Assembly (NCBI GenBank): GCA_015709635.1
Contig: CP054180.1
Location: 1,426,001 to 1,490,000, forward strand
Direction of reading: 5' to 3'
DNA: 64,000 nt
Source of the DNA: Gammaproteobacteria bacterium
Lineage (GTDB): Bacteria; Pseudomonadota; Gammaproteobacteria; Burkholderiales; Nitrosomonadaceae
Both the position numbers and the translations under genes were made by a program. Shown in pieces: positions 52,674-60,964 of this stretch. The notes under the pieces are model-generated. The model did not search any database, was not told the DNA's origin, and saw nothing but the letters and a program-made list of their open reading frames with translations. Each line of letters starts with the position of its first letter. Positions within the stretch are counted from its first letter, which is position 1.

Positions 52674-54005
52674 ATGCATAAAAGAAGCGCCTATTTTTGC
52701 ATTGCCTTTCTCCTCATCGCATTGCTATCGAATCCGCTTGCGGCGCAAGAGCTGAGTTTCGTTCCGGCCGCAAAACCGATTGATCATATCGTCGCCGTTG
52801 TGAATGAGGATGTCATTACGCGCCAGGAATTGGACGATGCGGTCAAATTAGCCGTCGGCCGCTTGCAGCAGCAAGGGGTGCAATTACCCGATCAACGCTC
52901 GCTGGAGAAACAGGTGCTGGAATCCGTCATCATGAAGCACATTCAGTTGCAGCACGCCAAAGAAGTCGGCTTGGCTGTCAGCGGAAACGAGTTGGACGAG
53001 ACTATACAACGGATTGCAGCGGATAATAAATTGTCGCTGCCGGAATTTCATGCGGTGTTGGAGAGAGATGGAGTCAATTACAGTAAATTCCGCGATGAGA
53101 TTCGTGAAGAAATGATCATGGCGCGGCTCAAGGAGCGGGAAGTTAAGCATCAGGTGAACGTGACCGAGGGGGAAGTGGATAATTACCTGCACACGCAGAA
53201 AACAACGAACGAAGGTCAGGATGAATACCGGCTCGGGCATATTCTGATACTGGTGCCGGAGAATACCGCTCCCAGTTATATTCAGCAAAGAGCGGAGCGA
53301 GCCAAAATGGCGCTGGAGAAACTTCATGCCGGCGTGGAATTTTCCCAGGTAGCTGCGGAATTTTCCGATGCCGCCGATGCCAAAACGGGCGGAATCATCG
53401 AGTGGCGGCCGATCACGCAAATGGGTCCGACCTTCGCGGAATTGCTTCAACCCATGCAACCGGGTGATTTAACACCGGTAGTGCAAAGCCCCAGCGGTTT
53501 TCATATCTTCAAGCTGCTCGGCAGGCGTGCGCAGGAAACCCCGACCGTTATCATCGACCAGACGCACGCGCGCCATATCCTGATAAAAATTAACGAATTG
53601 ACTTCGGAAAACGATGGTAAGCAAAAGATTCTGCAACTCCAGGAACGGCTGAACCGGGGAGAAAGTTTCGAAGAGGTCGCAAAACTGTATTCCGAAGATA
53701 CCAGTGCATCTTCCGGCGGCGATCTCGGCTGGCTTTCACCGGGTGATACCGTGCCGGACTTTGAGCGGGCGATGAATGCGCTGTTGCCGGGCCAGATCAG
53801 CGATCCGGTGCGGTCGCAATTCGGCTGGCATTTGATTCAAGTGCTGGAGCGCCGCTCGCAAGATATCAGTCAGGACCGGCGGCGCCAGGCAGCCAGGCAA
53901 GCGATACGGTCGCGCAAAGCCGATGTGGTGGTGCAGGAATGGTTGCGGCAATTGCGCGATCAGGCCTATGTGGAATACCGCTTGGACGACGAGCATGAGC
54001 ATTAG
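52674..54005 (+). CDS. surA: Periplasmic chaperone/peptidyl-prolyl isomerase SurA
   Basis: SurA escorts outer-membrane proteins, including LptD, through the periplasm. The frame opens at TTG 52635, but the ATG at 52674 gives a clean signal peptide (MHKRSAYFCIAFLLIALLS, cut after AAQ) and is preferred, making 443 residues. The N-terminal SurA domain (IVAVVNEDVITRQELDDAV) is followed by two parvulin domains (about 185-285, with YRLGHILILVPE, and about 295-400, with ARHILIKINE and SGGDLGWLSPGD). The end overlaps the pdxA start by 11 bases. Confidence 0.95.
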   Translation: MHKRSAYFCIAFLLIALLSNPLAAQELSFVPAAKPIDHIVAVVNEDVITRQELDDAVKLAVGRLQQQGVQLPDQRSLEKQVLESVIMKHIQLQHAKEVGLAVSGNELDETIQRIAADNKLSLPEFHAVLERDGVNYSKFRDEIREEMIMARLKEREVKHQVNVTEGEVDNYLHTQKTTNEGQDEYRLGHILILVPENTAPSYIQQRAERAKMALEKLHAGVEFSQVAAEFSDAADAKTGGIIEWRPITQMGPTFAELLQPMQPGDLTPVVQSPSGFHIFKLLGRRAQETPTVIIDQTHARHILIKINELTSENDGKQKILQLQERLNRGESFEEVAKLYSEDTSASSGGDLGWLSPGDTVPDFERAMNALLPGQISDPVRSQFGWHLIQVLERRSQDISQDRRRQAARQAIRSRKADVVVQEWLRQLRDQAYVEYRLDDEHEH

Positions 54006-55005
54006 ATTTATTCCGGCACTGGCATTGACACCCGGCGAGCCTGCCGGTATCGGTCCCGATCTGTGTGTGCAGATCGCGCAGCATCCGCTGTCGTGCCAGT
54101 TGATCGTCATCGCGGATGGCGAATTATTGCTGGCGCGCGCGCGGCAACTGAAGCTTCCGTTGCAACTAGTCGATGTTTCCGCAGCTGCGCCCACACTGCA
54201 TAAGCCCGGCAGCTTGCAATTTATTCATGTGCCGTTAGCTGAACCGGTTGTTCCGGGGGTTCTCAATCCGGCAAATGCGTTGTATGTGCTGGAAACTTTG
54301 CGCTTTGCGGTTACCGCCTGCCAATCCGGCCGATTCAACGGCATGGTGACGGCACCGGTGCACAAAGGCGTGATCAATGATGCCGGTATTCCTTTTACCG
54401 GGCATACCGAGTATTTATCCGAGTTGCTGCATAGCCCGGCGGTTATGATGCTGACGGGCGGTAATATGCGAGTAACCCTGGCGACCACGCATTTGCCGTT
54501 GAAGGATGTCGCCGCGGCGATTACCGCCGATAGAATCGAGAGCAAGCTGCGCATCATTCAGCGCGATTTGATCACATGTTTCCTGCTGGAAGAACCGCGT
54601 ATCGCCGTTGCCGGACTTAATCCGCATGCCGGCGAATCCGGTCATCTGGGGCGGGAAGAAATCGATATCATTATTCCCGTGCTGAATAAGCTGCGTGCGG
54701 AAGGTATGCATCTGATCGGTCCGATTCCGGCGGATACTTTATTTAACCCGGCGCAACTCAAACAATACGATTGCATTTTTACCATGTACCATGACCAAGG
54801 ATTGCCGGTTCTGAAGCATGCCAGTTTCGGCGGCGGTGTGAACATTACGCTGGGACTTCCGATCACCCGCACCTCGGTCGATCACGGCACGGCACTGGAA
54901 CTGGCCGCGACCGGCCGGGCGAATCCCGGCAGTCTGCTGACGGCGATTGAAATGGCTGTGCATTTGGCGAAAAATCAAGTGCAATTCTTCCGTCATGCGC
55001 CATAA
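53995..55005 (+). CDS. pdxA: 4-hydroxythreonine-4-phosphate dehydrogenase
   Basis: PdxA oxidises 4-phosphohydroxy-L-threonine in pyridoxal phosphate synthesis. From this ATG the protein is 336 residues. It has PALALTPGEPAGIGPDL at the start, TAPVHKGVINDAGIPFTGHT, the metal-binding His residues in FTGHTEYL, DTLFNP and FTMYHDQGLPVLKH, and GLPITRTSVDHGTALELA near the end. It overlaps surA by 11 bases and rsmA by 11 bases, so the three are tightly cotranscribed. Confidence 0.96.
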   Translation: MSIRFIPALALTPGEPAGIGPDLCVQIAQHPLSCQLIVIADGELLLARARQLKLPLQLVDVSAAAPTLHKPGSLQFIHVPLAEPVVPGVLNPANALYVLETLRFAVTACQSGRFNGMVTAPVHKGVINDAGIPFTGHTEYLSELLHSPAVMMLTGGNMRVTLATTHLPLKDVAAAITADRIESKLRIIQRDLITCFLLEEPRIAVAGLNPHAGESGHLGREEIDIIIPVLNKLRAEGMHLIGPIPADTLFNPAQLKQYDCIFTMYHDQGLPVLKHASFGGGVNITLGLPITRTSVDHGTALELAATGRANPGSLLTAIEMAVHLAKNQVQFFRHAP

Positions 55006-55780
55006 TCCGCGCAAACGTTTCGGTCAGAATTTTCTGGTCGATCAACACATCATTGCGCAAATCATCGCTGAAATTTATCCGCAAAAGAGCGACCGCCTGC
55101 TTGAAATCGGCCCGGGTCTGGGCGCATTGACGCGTCCCTTGCTGCAAACCGCCGATCATTTGCATGTCGTCGAAATCGATCGCGATATCGTGGCAAGATT
55201 GAATGACGAATTCACGCCGGACGAACTGACGATTCATGCGATCGATGCGCTGAAATTCGATTTTTCCGCGCTCGGCGGCAAGCTGCGTATCGTCGGTAAT
55301 TTGCCTTATAATATTTCGACGCCTCTGTTGTTTCATCTGAGCCAATTCTCCGAGCATATTCTCGATATGCACTTCATGCTGCAGAAGGAAGTGGTCGATC
55401 GCATGGTCGGCGTGCCAGCCACATCCGATTACGGACGGCTTTCCGTCATGCTGCAATACCGCTTCGATATGGAATACGTTTTCAGTGTTCCGGCGCAATC
55501 ATTCCGTCCTATGCCGAAAGTGGAATCGGCGATCGTGCGCTTGATTCCGCGGCGTCAATCGGTTCCGCCGGTAAAAGACGAAACGTTGTTTTCACAAATT
55601 GTCGCCGCGGCATTTTCGCAGCGCCGCAAGACGCTGCGCAATACACTGCAGCAATATTTAACAGCTGATGATTTCGGTGCTTTGGGAATTGATTCCGGGT
55701 TGCGCGCCGAAAATCTATCCGTGGAAGAATTCGTTGCGATCGCAAATTTTCTGACTGAGAACTCAAAATCTCAACTCTGA
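54995..55780 (+). CDS. rsmA: 16S rRNA (adenine1518/1519-N6)-dimethyltransferase
   Basis: RsmA (KsgA) dimethylates two adenines near the 3' end of 16S rRNA during small-subunit maturation. The protein is 261 residues from MRHNPRKRFGQNFLVD. SAM-binding LLEIGPGLGALTRPLL and the catalytic NLPYNISTPLL are intact, along with SFRPMPKVESAIVRL and FSQRRKTLRNTL. The upstream extension to 54947 lies inside pdxA and is not expected. It ends the lptD-surA-pdxA-rsmA operon and is convergent with the TPM/LemA operon. Confidence 0.96.
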   Translation: MRHNPRKRFGQNFLVDQHIIAQIIAEIYPQKSDRLLEIGPGLGALTRPLLQTADHLHVVEIDRDIVARLNDEFTPDELTIHAIDALKFDFSALGGKLRIVGNLPYNISTPLLFHLSQFSEHILDMHFMLQKEVVDRMVGVPATSDYGRLSVMLQYRFDMEYVFSVPAQSFRPMPKVESAIVRLIPRRQSVPPVKDETLFSQIVAAAFSQRRKTLRNTLQQYLTADDFGALGIDSGLRAENLSVEEFVAIANFLTENSKSQL

Positions 55781-55835
55781 TTTCCCGTCGGGCTTTGTGT
55801 CACTTGCCTGCATGTAGCCTCGGCAGCTGCTGCGC

Positions 55836-56336
55836 TTAAAGCACCACCGGTTTATTCGTAAGCTCGTTTAGGTCCTTGCCGGGATCGAATGGGTAATATT
55901 TCTGCAAGTGCGTACCGATGGCATCGATCCCGGCGATGACACCCGCTTCGAATTGTTGTTGCCGGAATGCCGATTCCATCGCACGGCAAATATTTTCCCA
56001 TTCGCTCTGGGAAACCTTGGCATGAATGCCGCGATCGGCAATGATTTCTACGGTACGGTCAGCCAGCAGCAAATAAATGAGCACGCCGTTATTCTGTTCG
56101 GTATCCCAGACCCGCAACTGCGAAAAAACCTCGATCGCGCGTTGCCGCGCGGTTTGATTTTTGAGAAGCGGGATGGTATTCAGCGCAGCTTCAACGGCAA
56201 AACAAATTTCACCGCCATGTTTTTTTTCCGATTGCTGAATGGCGTACTCGATAGCGGCGAGTGATGTAGCGGGAAATACGCGTCGTTGTGTCAGATGTCC
56301 GGTGAGCAGATGACGCAGAATGCGGGCAAAATTCAT
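55836..56336 (-). CDS. TPM domain protein (third gene of the lemA operon)
   Basis: This 166-residue protein carries a TPM_phosphatase-like (TLP18.3/Psb32/MOLO-1) domain: AIEYAIQQSEKKHGGEICFAVEAAL, RVWDTEQNNGVLIYLLLADRTVEIIADRGIH, and SQSEWENICRAMESAFRQQQFEAGVIAGIDAI. There is no signal peptide or membrane helix, unlike its neighbour. It begins directly after the stop of the preceding TPM gene. Function in bacteria is poorly known. Confidence 0.88.
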   Translation of the reverse strand: MNFARILRHLLTGHLTQRRVFPATSLAAIEYAIQQSEKKHGGEICFAVEAALNTIPLLKNQTARQRAIEVFSQLRVWDTEQNNGVLIYLLLADRTVEIIADRGIHAKVSQSEWENICRAMESAFRQQQFEAGVIAGIDAIGTHLQKYYPFDPGKDLNELTNKPVVL

Positions 56337-57242
56337 CTACCATCTCCCCGATGCACCACCGCCGCCGAAACCGCCACCACCGCCACCAAAGCCTCCACCG
56401 AAGCCACCGCCACGATCAAAGCCGCCGCGCCGGTAATAATCGTGATCCGGCCAGCCGCTGCGGCCGCTTCGATAATATCCACCAGGGTTGTTCAGAAAAA
56501 GATTGAGCACAAACACCACGATGGCGATAAGCACGGCGGCTGCTAGCGACGAGAAAGACAGCCAGCCGATGATTCCTACTCCGATACCGGTGACAGTTGC
56601 GCCAACCAATCGTCCGAGAAAAACCTGTACGACTCTTCCGATTATGATGGATCCGATCAGCAGGGAAATAAAACTTTCCAGCGGGGAGTGCGCTTCTGCA
56701 GTACCGGTGCCGCTTCGCATGTTTTTAGGAAGTGACAGCGGCTCACCCTTGATCAGGTTTATCAGCGCGTCAATACCGGCATCGATGCCTGCGGCAAAAT
56801 GTCCTTGCTTGAATTGCGGCGTAATGATTTCCGCAATAATCCGTTTCGCTGCCGCATCCGGTACCGCGCCTTCCAATCCATACCCTACCTCAATACGCAA
56901 AGCGCGATCGTTTTTGGCAATGAGCAGTAAAATTCCATCGTCGATGCCTTTGCGCCCCAATTGCCAAGCCTCCGCTACACGTATTGAATATTGTTCGATG
57001 GTTTCAGGCTGTGTCGTCGGGATGATGAATACCGCAATCTGGCTGCCTTTGGTTTTCTCAAATGCGGCTAATTTTTGCTCCAGCTGTGTGGCTTCGCTGG
57101 CGGAAAGGGTTGCGGTCAGGTCGGTGACATGCGCTTTCAGCGGCGGAATGACTGCATCGGCCATGGCGGTTGCAGTGATAAACAATATTGCTGCAAGCAA
57201 CCCCATTTTCGTTCCGATCCGGATCATTCTGGAAAGATTCAT
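56337..57242 (-). CDS. YgcG-type TPM domain membrane protein with Gly-rich tail
   Basis: This 301-residue protein has a signal peptide (about 1-28), a TPM domain (about 30-165: HVTDLTATLSASEATQLEQK, GIDDGILLLIAKNDRALRIEVGYGLEG), two membrane helices (about 190-245), and a Gly/Tyr/Phe-rich tail that ends in repeated GGGFGG. That architecture is the YgcG family, commonly encoded with LemA. The role is uncertain, perhaps in membrane or cell-envelope protein handling. It starts 6 bases after lemA. Confidence 0.93.
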   Translation of the reverse strand: MNLSRMIRIGTKMGLLAAILFITATAMADAVIPPLKAHVTDLTATLSASEATQLEQKLAAFEKTKGSQIAVFIIPTTQPETIEQYSIRVAEAWQLGRKGIDDGILLLIAKNDRALRIEVGYGLEGAVPDAAAKRIIAEIITPQFKQGHFAAGIDAGIDALINLIKGEPLSLPKNMRSGTGTAEAHSPLESFISLLIGSIIIGRVVQVFLGRLVGATVTGIGVGIIGWLSFSSLAAAVLIAIVVFVLNLFLNNPGGYYRSGRSGWPDHDYYRRGGFDRGGGFGGGFGGGGGGFGGGGASGRW

Positions 57243-57248
57243 GCCGTG

Positions 57249-57857
57249 TTATTTTGCTGCCGGAATAGGGGTGTTGAAATCGACGTTGGGCGCGGTGGAG
57301 ATTTCTTGTTCATTTTCTACCGTGAAACTGGGTTTGGTTTGATATCCGAATAGCATCGCGGTCAGATTGCTGGGGAAGGAACGCACCACGATATTGTATT
57401 CCTGCACCGCTTTGATATAGCGATTGCGTGCCACGGTAATGCGGTTTTCGGTGCCTTCCAGCTGTGCCTGCAGATCGCGGAAATTTGCATCCGATTTTAA
57501 TTCGGGATAATTCTCAGTGACGACCAGCAGTCTGGCAAGAGCGCTCGATAATTCACCTTGCGCGCTTTGGAACTTGCCGAACGCTTCGGCATTATTGATC
57601 AATTCCGGGGTTGCCTGGATTCCGCCGACTTTCGCGCGCGCGTTGGTTACGCCCAACAGCACATCTTTCTCTTGTGCAGCAAAACCCTTGACCGTATTGA
57701 CCAGATTAGGCACCAAATCAGCACGGCGTTTGTATTGATTCAATACTTCCGCCCAGCTGGCTTTTATTTGTTCGTCGGTGGATTGCAATGTATTGTAGCT
57801 GCAACCGCTAAGCAGCAAAATATAAAAAATAACTGTAAGTGTAAGTAATTTGCGCAT
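57249..57857 (-). CDS. LemA family lipoprotein-like protein
   Basis: This 202-residue LemA family protein begins MRKLLTLTVIFYILLLSGCSYN, with a lipobox LSGC. The cytoplasm-excluded helical body has family stretches YNTLQSTDEQIKASWAEVLN, QYKRRADLVPNLVNTVKGFA, and the late TAMLFGYQTKPSFTVE. GGGAG lies 5 bases before the ATG. It is the first gene of a three-gene unit with two TPM-domain proteins, an arrangement widespread in bacteria. Its function is not established. Confidence 0.92.
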   Translation of the reverse strand: MRKLLTLTVIFYILLLSGCSYNTLQSTDEQIKASWAEVLNQYKRRADLVPNLVNTVKGFAAQEKDVLLGVTNARAKVGGIQATPELINNAEAFGKFQSAQGELSSALARLLVVTENYPELKSDANFRDLQAQLEGTENRITVARNRYIKAVQEYNIVVRSFPSNLTAMLFGYQTKPSFTVENEQEISTAPNVDFNTPIPAAK

Positions 57858-58020
57858 AAATTCTCCCAAAGATACTCAAGTTGCCATCATAAATGGAGAT
57901 TAAAGCAGTAATTGCAATACTATTTCCGGCTGCATCATCGATCAATAGCAGCATTTCCTATTAATTCTGTCCGTTAGATTCCGTTGATCAATTTCTGTTT
58001 GTTGAAAAGAGAAATGAATT

Positions 58021-58482
58021 ATGATGAATCGAACGAAGCTTGTGGCATTGTTATTTGCTGCCGGTACATTGTGCGCAAGCAGCATGGATTATGCAACTCC
58101 TGATCATTCTATGAAAGAAACGCACAACAGCGGCAGCAGCCATGAACCGTCAAGCGGTGATGAATATTCATGGCCATCCAACCGTCAAAATTCCGGTGAT
58201 GAAAATATGAAAAATCATAATACTGATAAGTTATCCCATACTACTCACCGTGTCATAGGTGAAAATAAAAATCCGGCAACAGCTGGAGTAGAAGATAGAA
58301 AAATAGCCGCTGGAAAAGTAATCCCGAACGAGCAGAATTTTAATTCTAAGCCTGTGCCTGCTAGTGCTTATTTGAATGACAACTCAGCTTCCTCTGTGCC
58401 GGAACCTGAAATTTATGCCATGCTGGTGGCCGGACTGAGTTTGTTGGGCTTCATAGCGCGCCACAAGAAAAACAGCGCATAA
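58021..58482 (+). CDS. Short PEP-CTERM sorting domain protein
   Basis: This 153-residue exported protein has a signal peptide (about 1-20), a highly polar, probably disordered middle rich in Asn, Ser, His and Lys, and the C-terminal signal VPEPEIYAMLVAGLSLLGF followed by IARHKKNSA. With such a short disordered body it may be a spacer or matrix protein. The start could be either of two adjacent ATGs (58021 or 58024). A bidirectional terminator separates it from a convergent ExeA-like ATPase gene. Confidence 0.88.
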   Translation: MMNRTKLVALLFAAGTLCASSMDYATPDHSMKETHNSGSSHEPSSGDEYSWPSNRQNSGDENMKNHNTDKLSHTTHRVIGENKNPATAGVEDRKIAAGKVIPNEQNFNSKPVPASAYLNDNSASSVPEPEIYAMLVAGLSLLGFIARHKKNSA

Positions 58483-58500
58483 TTACACGCAATTATTCAT

Positions 58501-58534
58501 AAAATAAACCCGCTACATGAGCGGGTTTATTTTT
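58501..58534. terminator. Bidirectional rho-independent terminator
   Basis: AAAATAAACCCGCT (58501-58514) and AGCGGGTTTATTTT (58520-58533) are exact complements with a 5-base loop and A/T-rich flanks, between convergent genes. Confidence 0.92.
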
Positions 58535-58564
58535 ATTGAACGATGTTGCTGTGAGCGACGCGGG

Positions 58565-59785
58565 TCAGAAACCCAACAAGTTTCGCAGGCAATCCAGTAT
58601 TCCCGTAGAATCGGAGCGATGACAGAAGAAATAAACGCTACCGATCAGTGTAATAATCGACAGAAGAAACACCGCAATAGAAACTTTTAAGCCCCTTTGA
58701 TCGTATTTTGCTTTAATTGTTTTTGCAATGTCGTCGTACGATTGTTCGGATATATCGATCTTTTCCCTTGGGATATCTGAAATTTCATGAGCAGTTTCTC
58801 GATTTGTTTTCTGCTCAGGCTCATCGGCATACAGCGGAACAGTCGGAGTTTTTTCAGGAGCTGGCGGAGCCGGTGGCGTTGTTTCCTGAGCCGGATTATC
58901 GGTTGACGGCTGTGATTCCTGTTTTTTTCTTTCCTGATTGTTGAGCAGAATAATGTAGTGAAATACATCGGTGGCCATACCCATCCGCTGCGTGGCTTCA
59001 TACACATCTTTGGCATCAATGATGGATTTATTGCGCTCGTATGCAACGTTGAACGATCTGTCGCACAGTGAATTGATTGTGCGTGGTGTCCCGCCCGCAC
59101 CGAACGCGATTGAAAGCGCCTCCCAGCCGGTATCCGAAATGAGAGTGGGAGTACCCCCGGCCACCTGGAGACGATGTGTAATATATTGCATTACCCGGTC
59201 GGTATTCATTTTTCCCAATGTTTCCAGCGCCGCGATGCGTTGCTTGAATGGTGCCATTTCCGGCCTGTTGATTTTCTCCATCAATTCTTCCTGGCCGAGC
59301 AGCAATAATTGAATAAGTTTGGTGGATCCTTCTTCAAGGTTATTGAGCAGGCGAATGCCGTTGAGAACATCTTCCGACATCAAATGGGATTCATCGATGA
59401 TAACCAGGCATTTTTTCCCTTCAGCGTTGACTCTCAGTAGCGCATTGCGGATGTCGCGCATGACGAAGGTTTTCTCCGCTGAAGTCGGTTGAACGCCCAA
59501 CTCCTGTGCAAGAAATAAATAAAGATCGGAACTATTGGCAGGCGGTTCCACCATCCAAATCAATTTGATGTTCTCGGGAAAATCGGACTTTATCATCTGA
59601 CTCAAGGTGGTTTTGCCGGACCCGATCGGACCGGTTACCACGATCAAACCTCGTCCACTGAGCAAGGAACCGGATATTTGCTTGCGTATCCGGGCATGAT
59701 CGCCATGATCGTAAAAAAACAGTGGGTCCGGTACATTCTCGAACGGAAGCAGATTGAGGCTGAAGTGCTGCGCGTACATGTGCAT
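58565..59785 (-). CDS. ExeA/GspA-like AAA ATPase with C-terminal membrane helix
   Basis: This 406-residue protein starts MHMYAQHFSLNLLPFENVPD, the common ExeA start, and has Walker A VTGPIGSGKTTLSQMI (about 48-63), Walker B CLVIIDESHLM (about 126-136), and sensor-type GTPRTINSLCDR. Residues about 285-345 are a Pro/Glu/Thr-rich linker, and one membrane helix lies near 373-392, placing the ATPase in the cytoplasm. Such ATPases serve type II secretion or the exosortase/exopolysaccharide (XrtA-associated) loci. GGGAG is 7 bases before the ATG. Context with a PEP-CTERM gene favours the second, as inference. Confidence 0.88.
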   Translation of the reverse strand: MHMYAQHFSLNLLPFENVPDPLFFYDHGDHARIRKQISGSLLSGRGLIVVTGPIGSGKTTLSQMIKSDFPENIKLIWMVEPPANSSDLYLFLAQELGVQPTSAEKTFVMRDIRNALLRVNAEGKKCLVIIDESHLMSEDVLNGIRLLNNLEEGSTKLIQLLLLGQEELMEKINRPEMAPFKQRIAALETLGKMNTDRVMQYITHRLQVAGGTPTLISDTGWEALSIAFGAGGTPRTINSLCDRSFNVAYERNKSIIDAKDVYEATQRMGMATDVFHYIILLNNQERKKQESQPSTDNPAQETTPPAPPAPEKTPTVPLYADEPEQKTNRETAHEISDIPREKIDISEQSYDDIAKTIKAKYDQRGLKVSIAVFLLSIITLIGSVYFFCHRSDSTGILDCLRNLLGF

Positions 59786-59798
59786 TAATGGGCTCCCT

Positions 59799-60497
59799 TT
59801 ACGGCAAAAGTTTTACTTCGACTCGGCGGTTTTTGGCTCTACCTTCTTCGGTACTGTTGGAATTTATCGGCCGTGTATCGCCATAACCGGTTACCGATAT
59901 CCGGTCTTTCGGTATACCGTGTAACACCAGTATATTGGCGATCGCCTTCGCGCGACGCAACGATAAATCCATATTGTCGCTGCCGAATTTACCGGTCGGT
60001 ACATTGTCGGTATGGCCTTCGATGAGGATGCGGCTGTTTGGAGCTGCGGATATCTCTTTCACTAATTTTTCAATGGTCGAGTAAGCGACATCCTGGATAA
60101 CATCCTGCCCGGAACGAAAAGTCTTGCCGCCAAATACCGTCAGGGTTTGTGGTTGGGTATTCGAGTTGGCCGCTGTAATGCCCGTTATCGTTTCTTCCGT
60201 TGCTGCCAGCTTATTCTCTAGCTGCGTGATGGTTTTTTTCATATCTTCAGCCAAAGCTTTTTCGGCATCGGATTCACCGCTTGGCTGGTTTAAGACATCA
60301 GTTGTCGCGGGTGCTGCAGGTGTCACGAATGCCGGTGCAACCGGAGGGGCTATAGGTGCCGGTGCGGGCATCAATGCTATTTCCGGGCGATTATCCCAGT
60401 ACGAAGTCGTATAAACCGGAAAATTCAGAGCTTTATAGATGACAAAAGCGGATAAGGTGAAAAAAACCACGGACAATCCAATAAAAATTGAACGCAT
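59799..60497 (-). CDS. OmpA-family peptidoglycan-binding protein
   Basis: This 232-residue protein has a single N-terminal membrane helix (about 4-24, uncleaved or signal), a Pro/Ala linker (about 45-70), a coiled coil (about 78-105) and an OmpA_C domain (about 115-232) with the peptidoglycan-binding signature ILIEGHTDNVPTG, LSLRRAKAIANILVLHGIP, and GYGDTRPINSN...RAKNRRVEV. It probably links an inner-membrane complex to the cell wall. The downstream ExeA-like gene starts 13 bases after its stop; the two form an operon. Confidence 0.92.
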   Translation of the reverse strand: MRSIFIGLSVVFFTLSAFVIYKALNFPVYTTSYWDNRPEIALMPAPAPIAPPVAPAFVTPAAPATTDVLNQPSGESDAEKALAEDMKKTITQLENKLAATEETITGITAANSNTQPQTLTVFGGKTFRSGQDVIQDVAYSTIEKLVKEISAAPNSRILIEGHTDNVPTGKFGSDNMDLSLRRAKAIANILVLHGIPKDRISVTGYGDTRPINSNSTEEGRAKNRRVEVKLLP

Positions 60498-60964
60498 AAC
60501 AAGATTCTCGATTAATGTAATATGTTGCGGATTTAAGCGAATATTAACGGACTCAAGCGGAAATATTTTAGTGCATTGAAGGCTGCTTTGCTTGCATGCA
60601 GGGCTTAATCAAAATATATCAGTGTGTTTTTATGCTGAAATAGTGTTCAATTTCTTTAGGTTAATAGATTACTGTTAATTTCATATGATTGCATAAATTT
60701 TTTATTGCTTAATGTGACGTTTGTTACATAACTCTTTACAAAAGCATGTTATGTTAACAGATGTCGATGGCTAGAAATGTTTCCGGTTTAGGTAATAGCA
60801 TTGAAAATGCCATCAACATTTAGCAAGCTTTTGATATATATAGTGAGGATAACAATCAGCAACGGAATATAAAAAAGATCAAGGAACCGCTTTTTTTGGG
60901 AATCAGCTGGTTTTGACCTGCTATTTTGTCGGCTATCTCTCGTCAAAAACTAACAGGAGGACGT
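60498..60964. other. Intergenic region between divergent genes
   Basis: About 470 AT-rich bases hold the promoters of the OmpA/ExeA pair (minus strand) and the 746-residue gene (plus strand). AACAGGAGG just before 60965 is the ribosome site for the latter. I see no convincing promoter hexamers, tRNA or further ORF. Confidence 0.45.
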
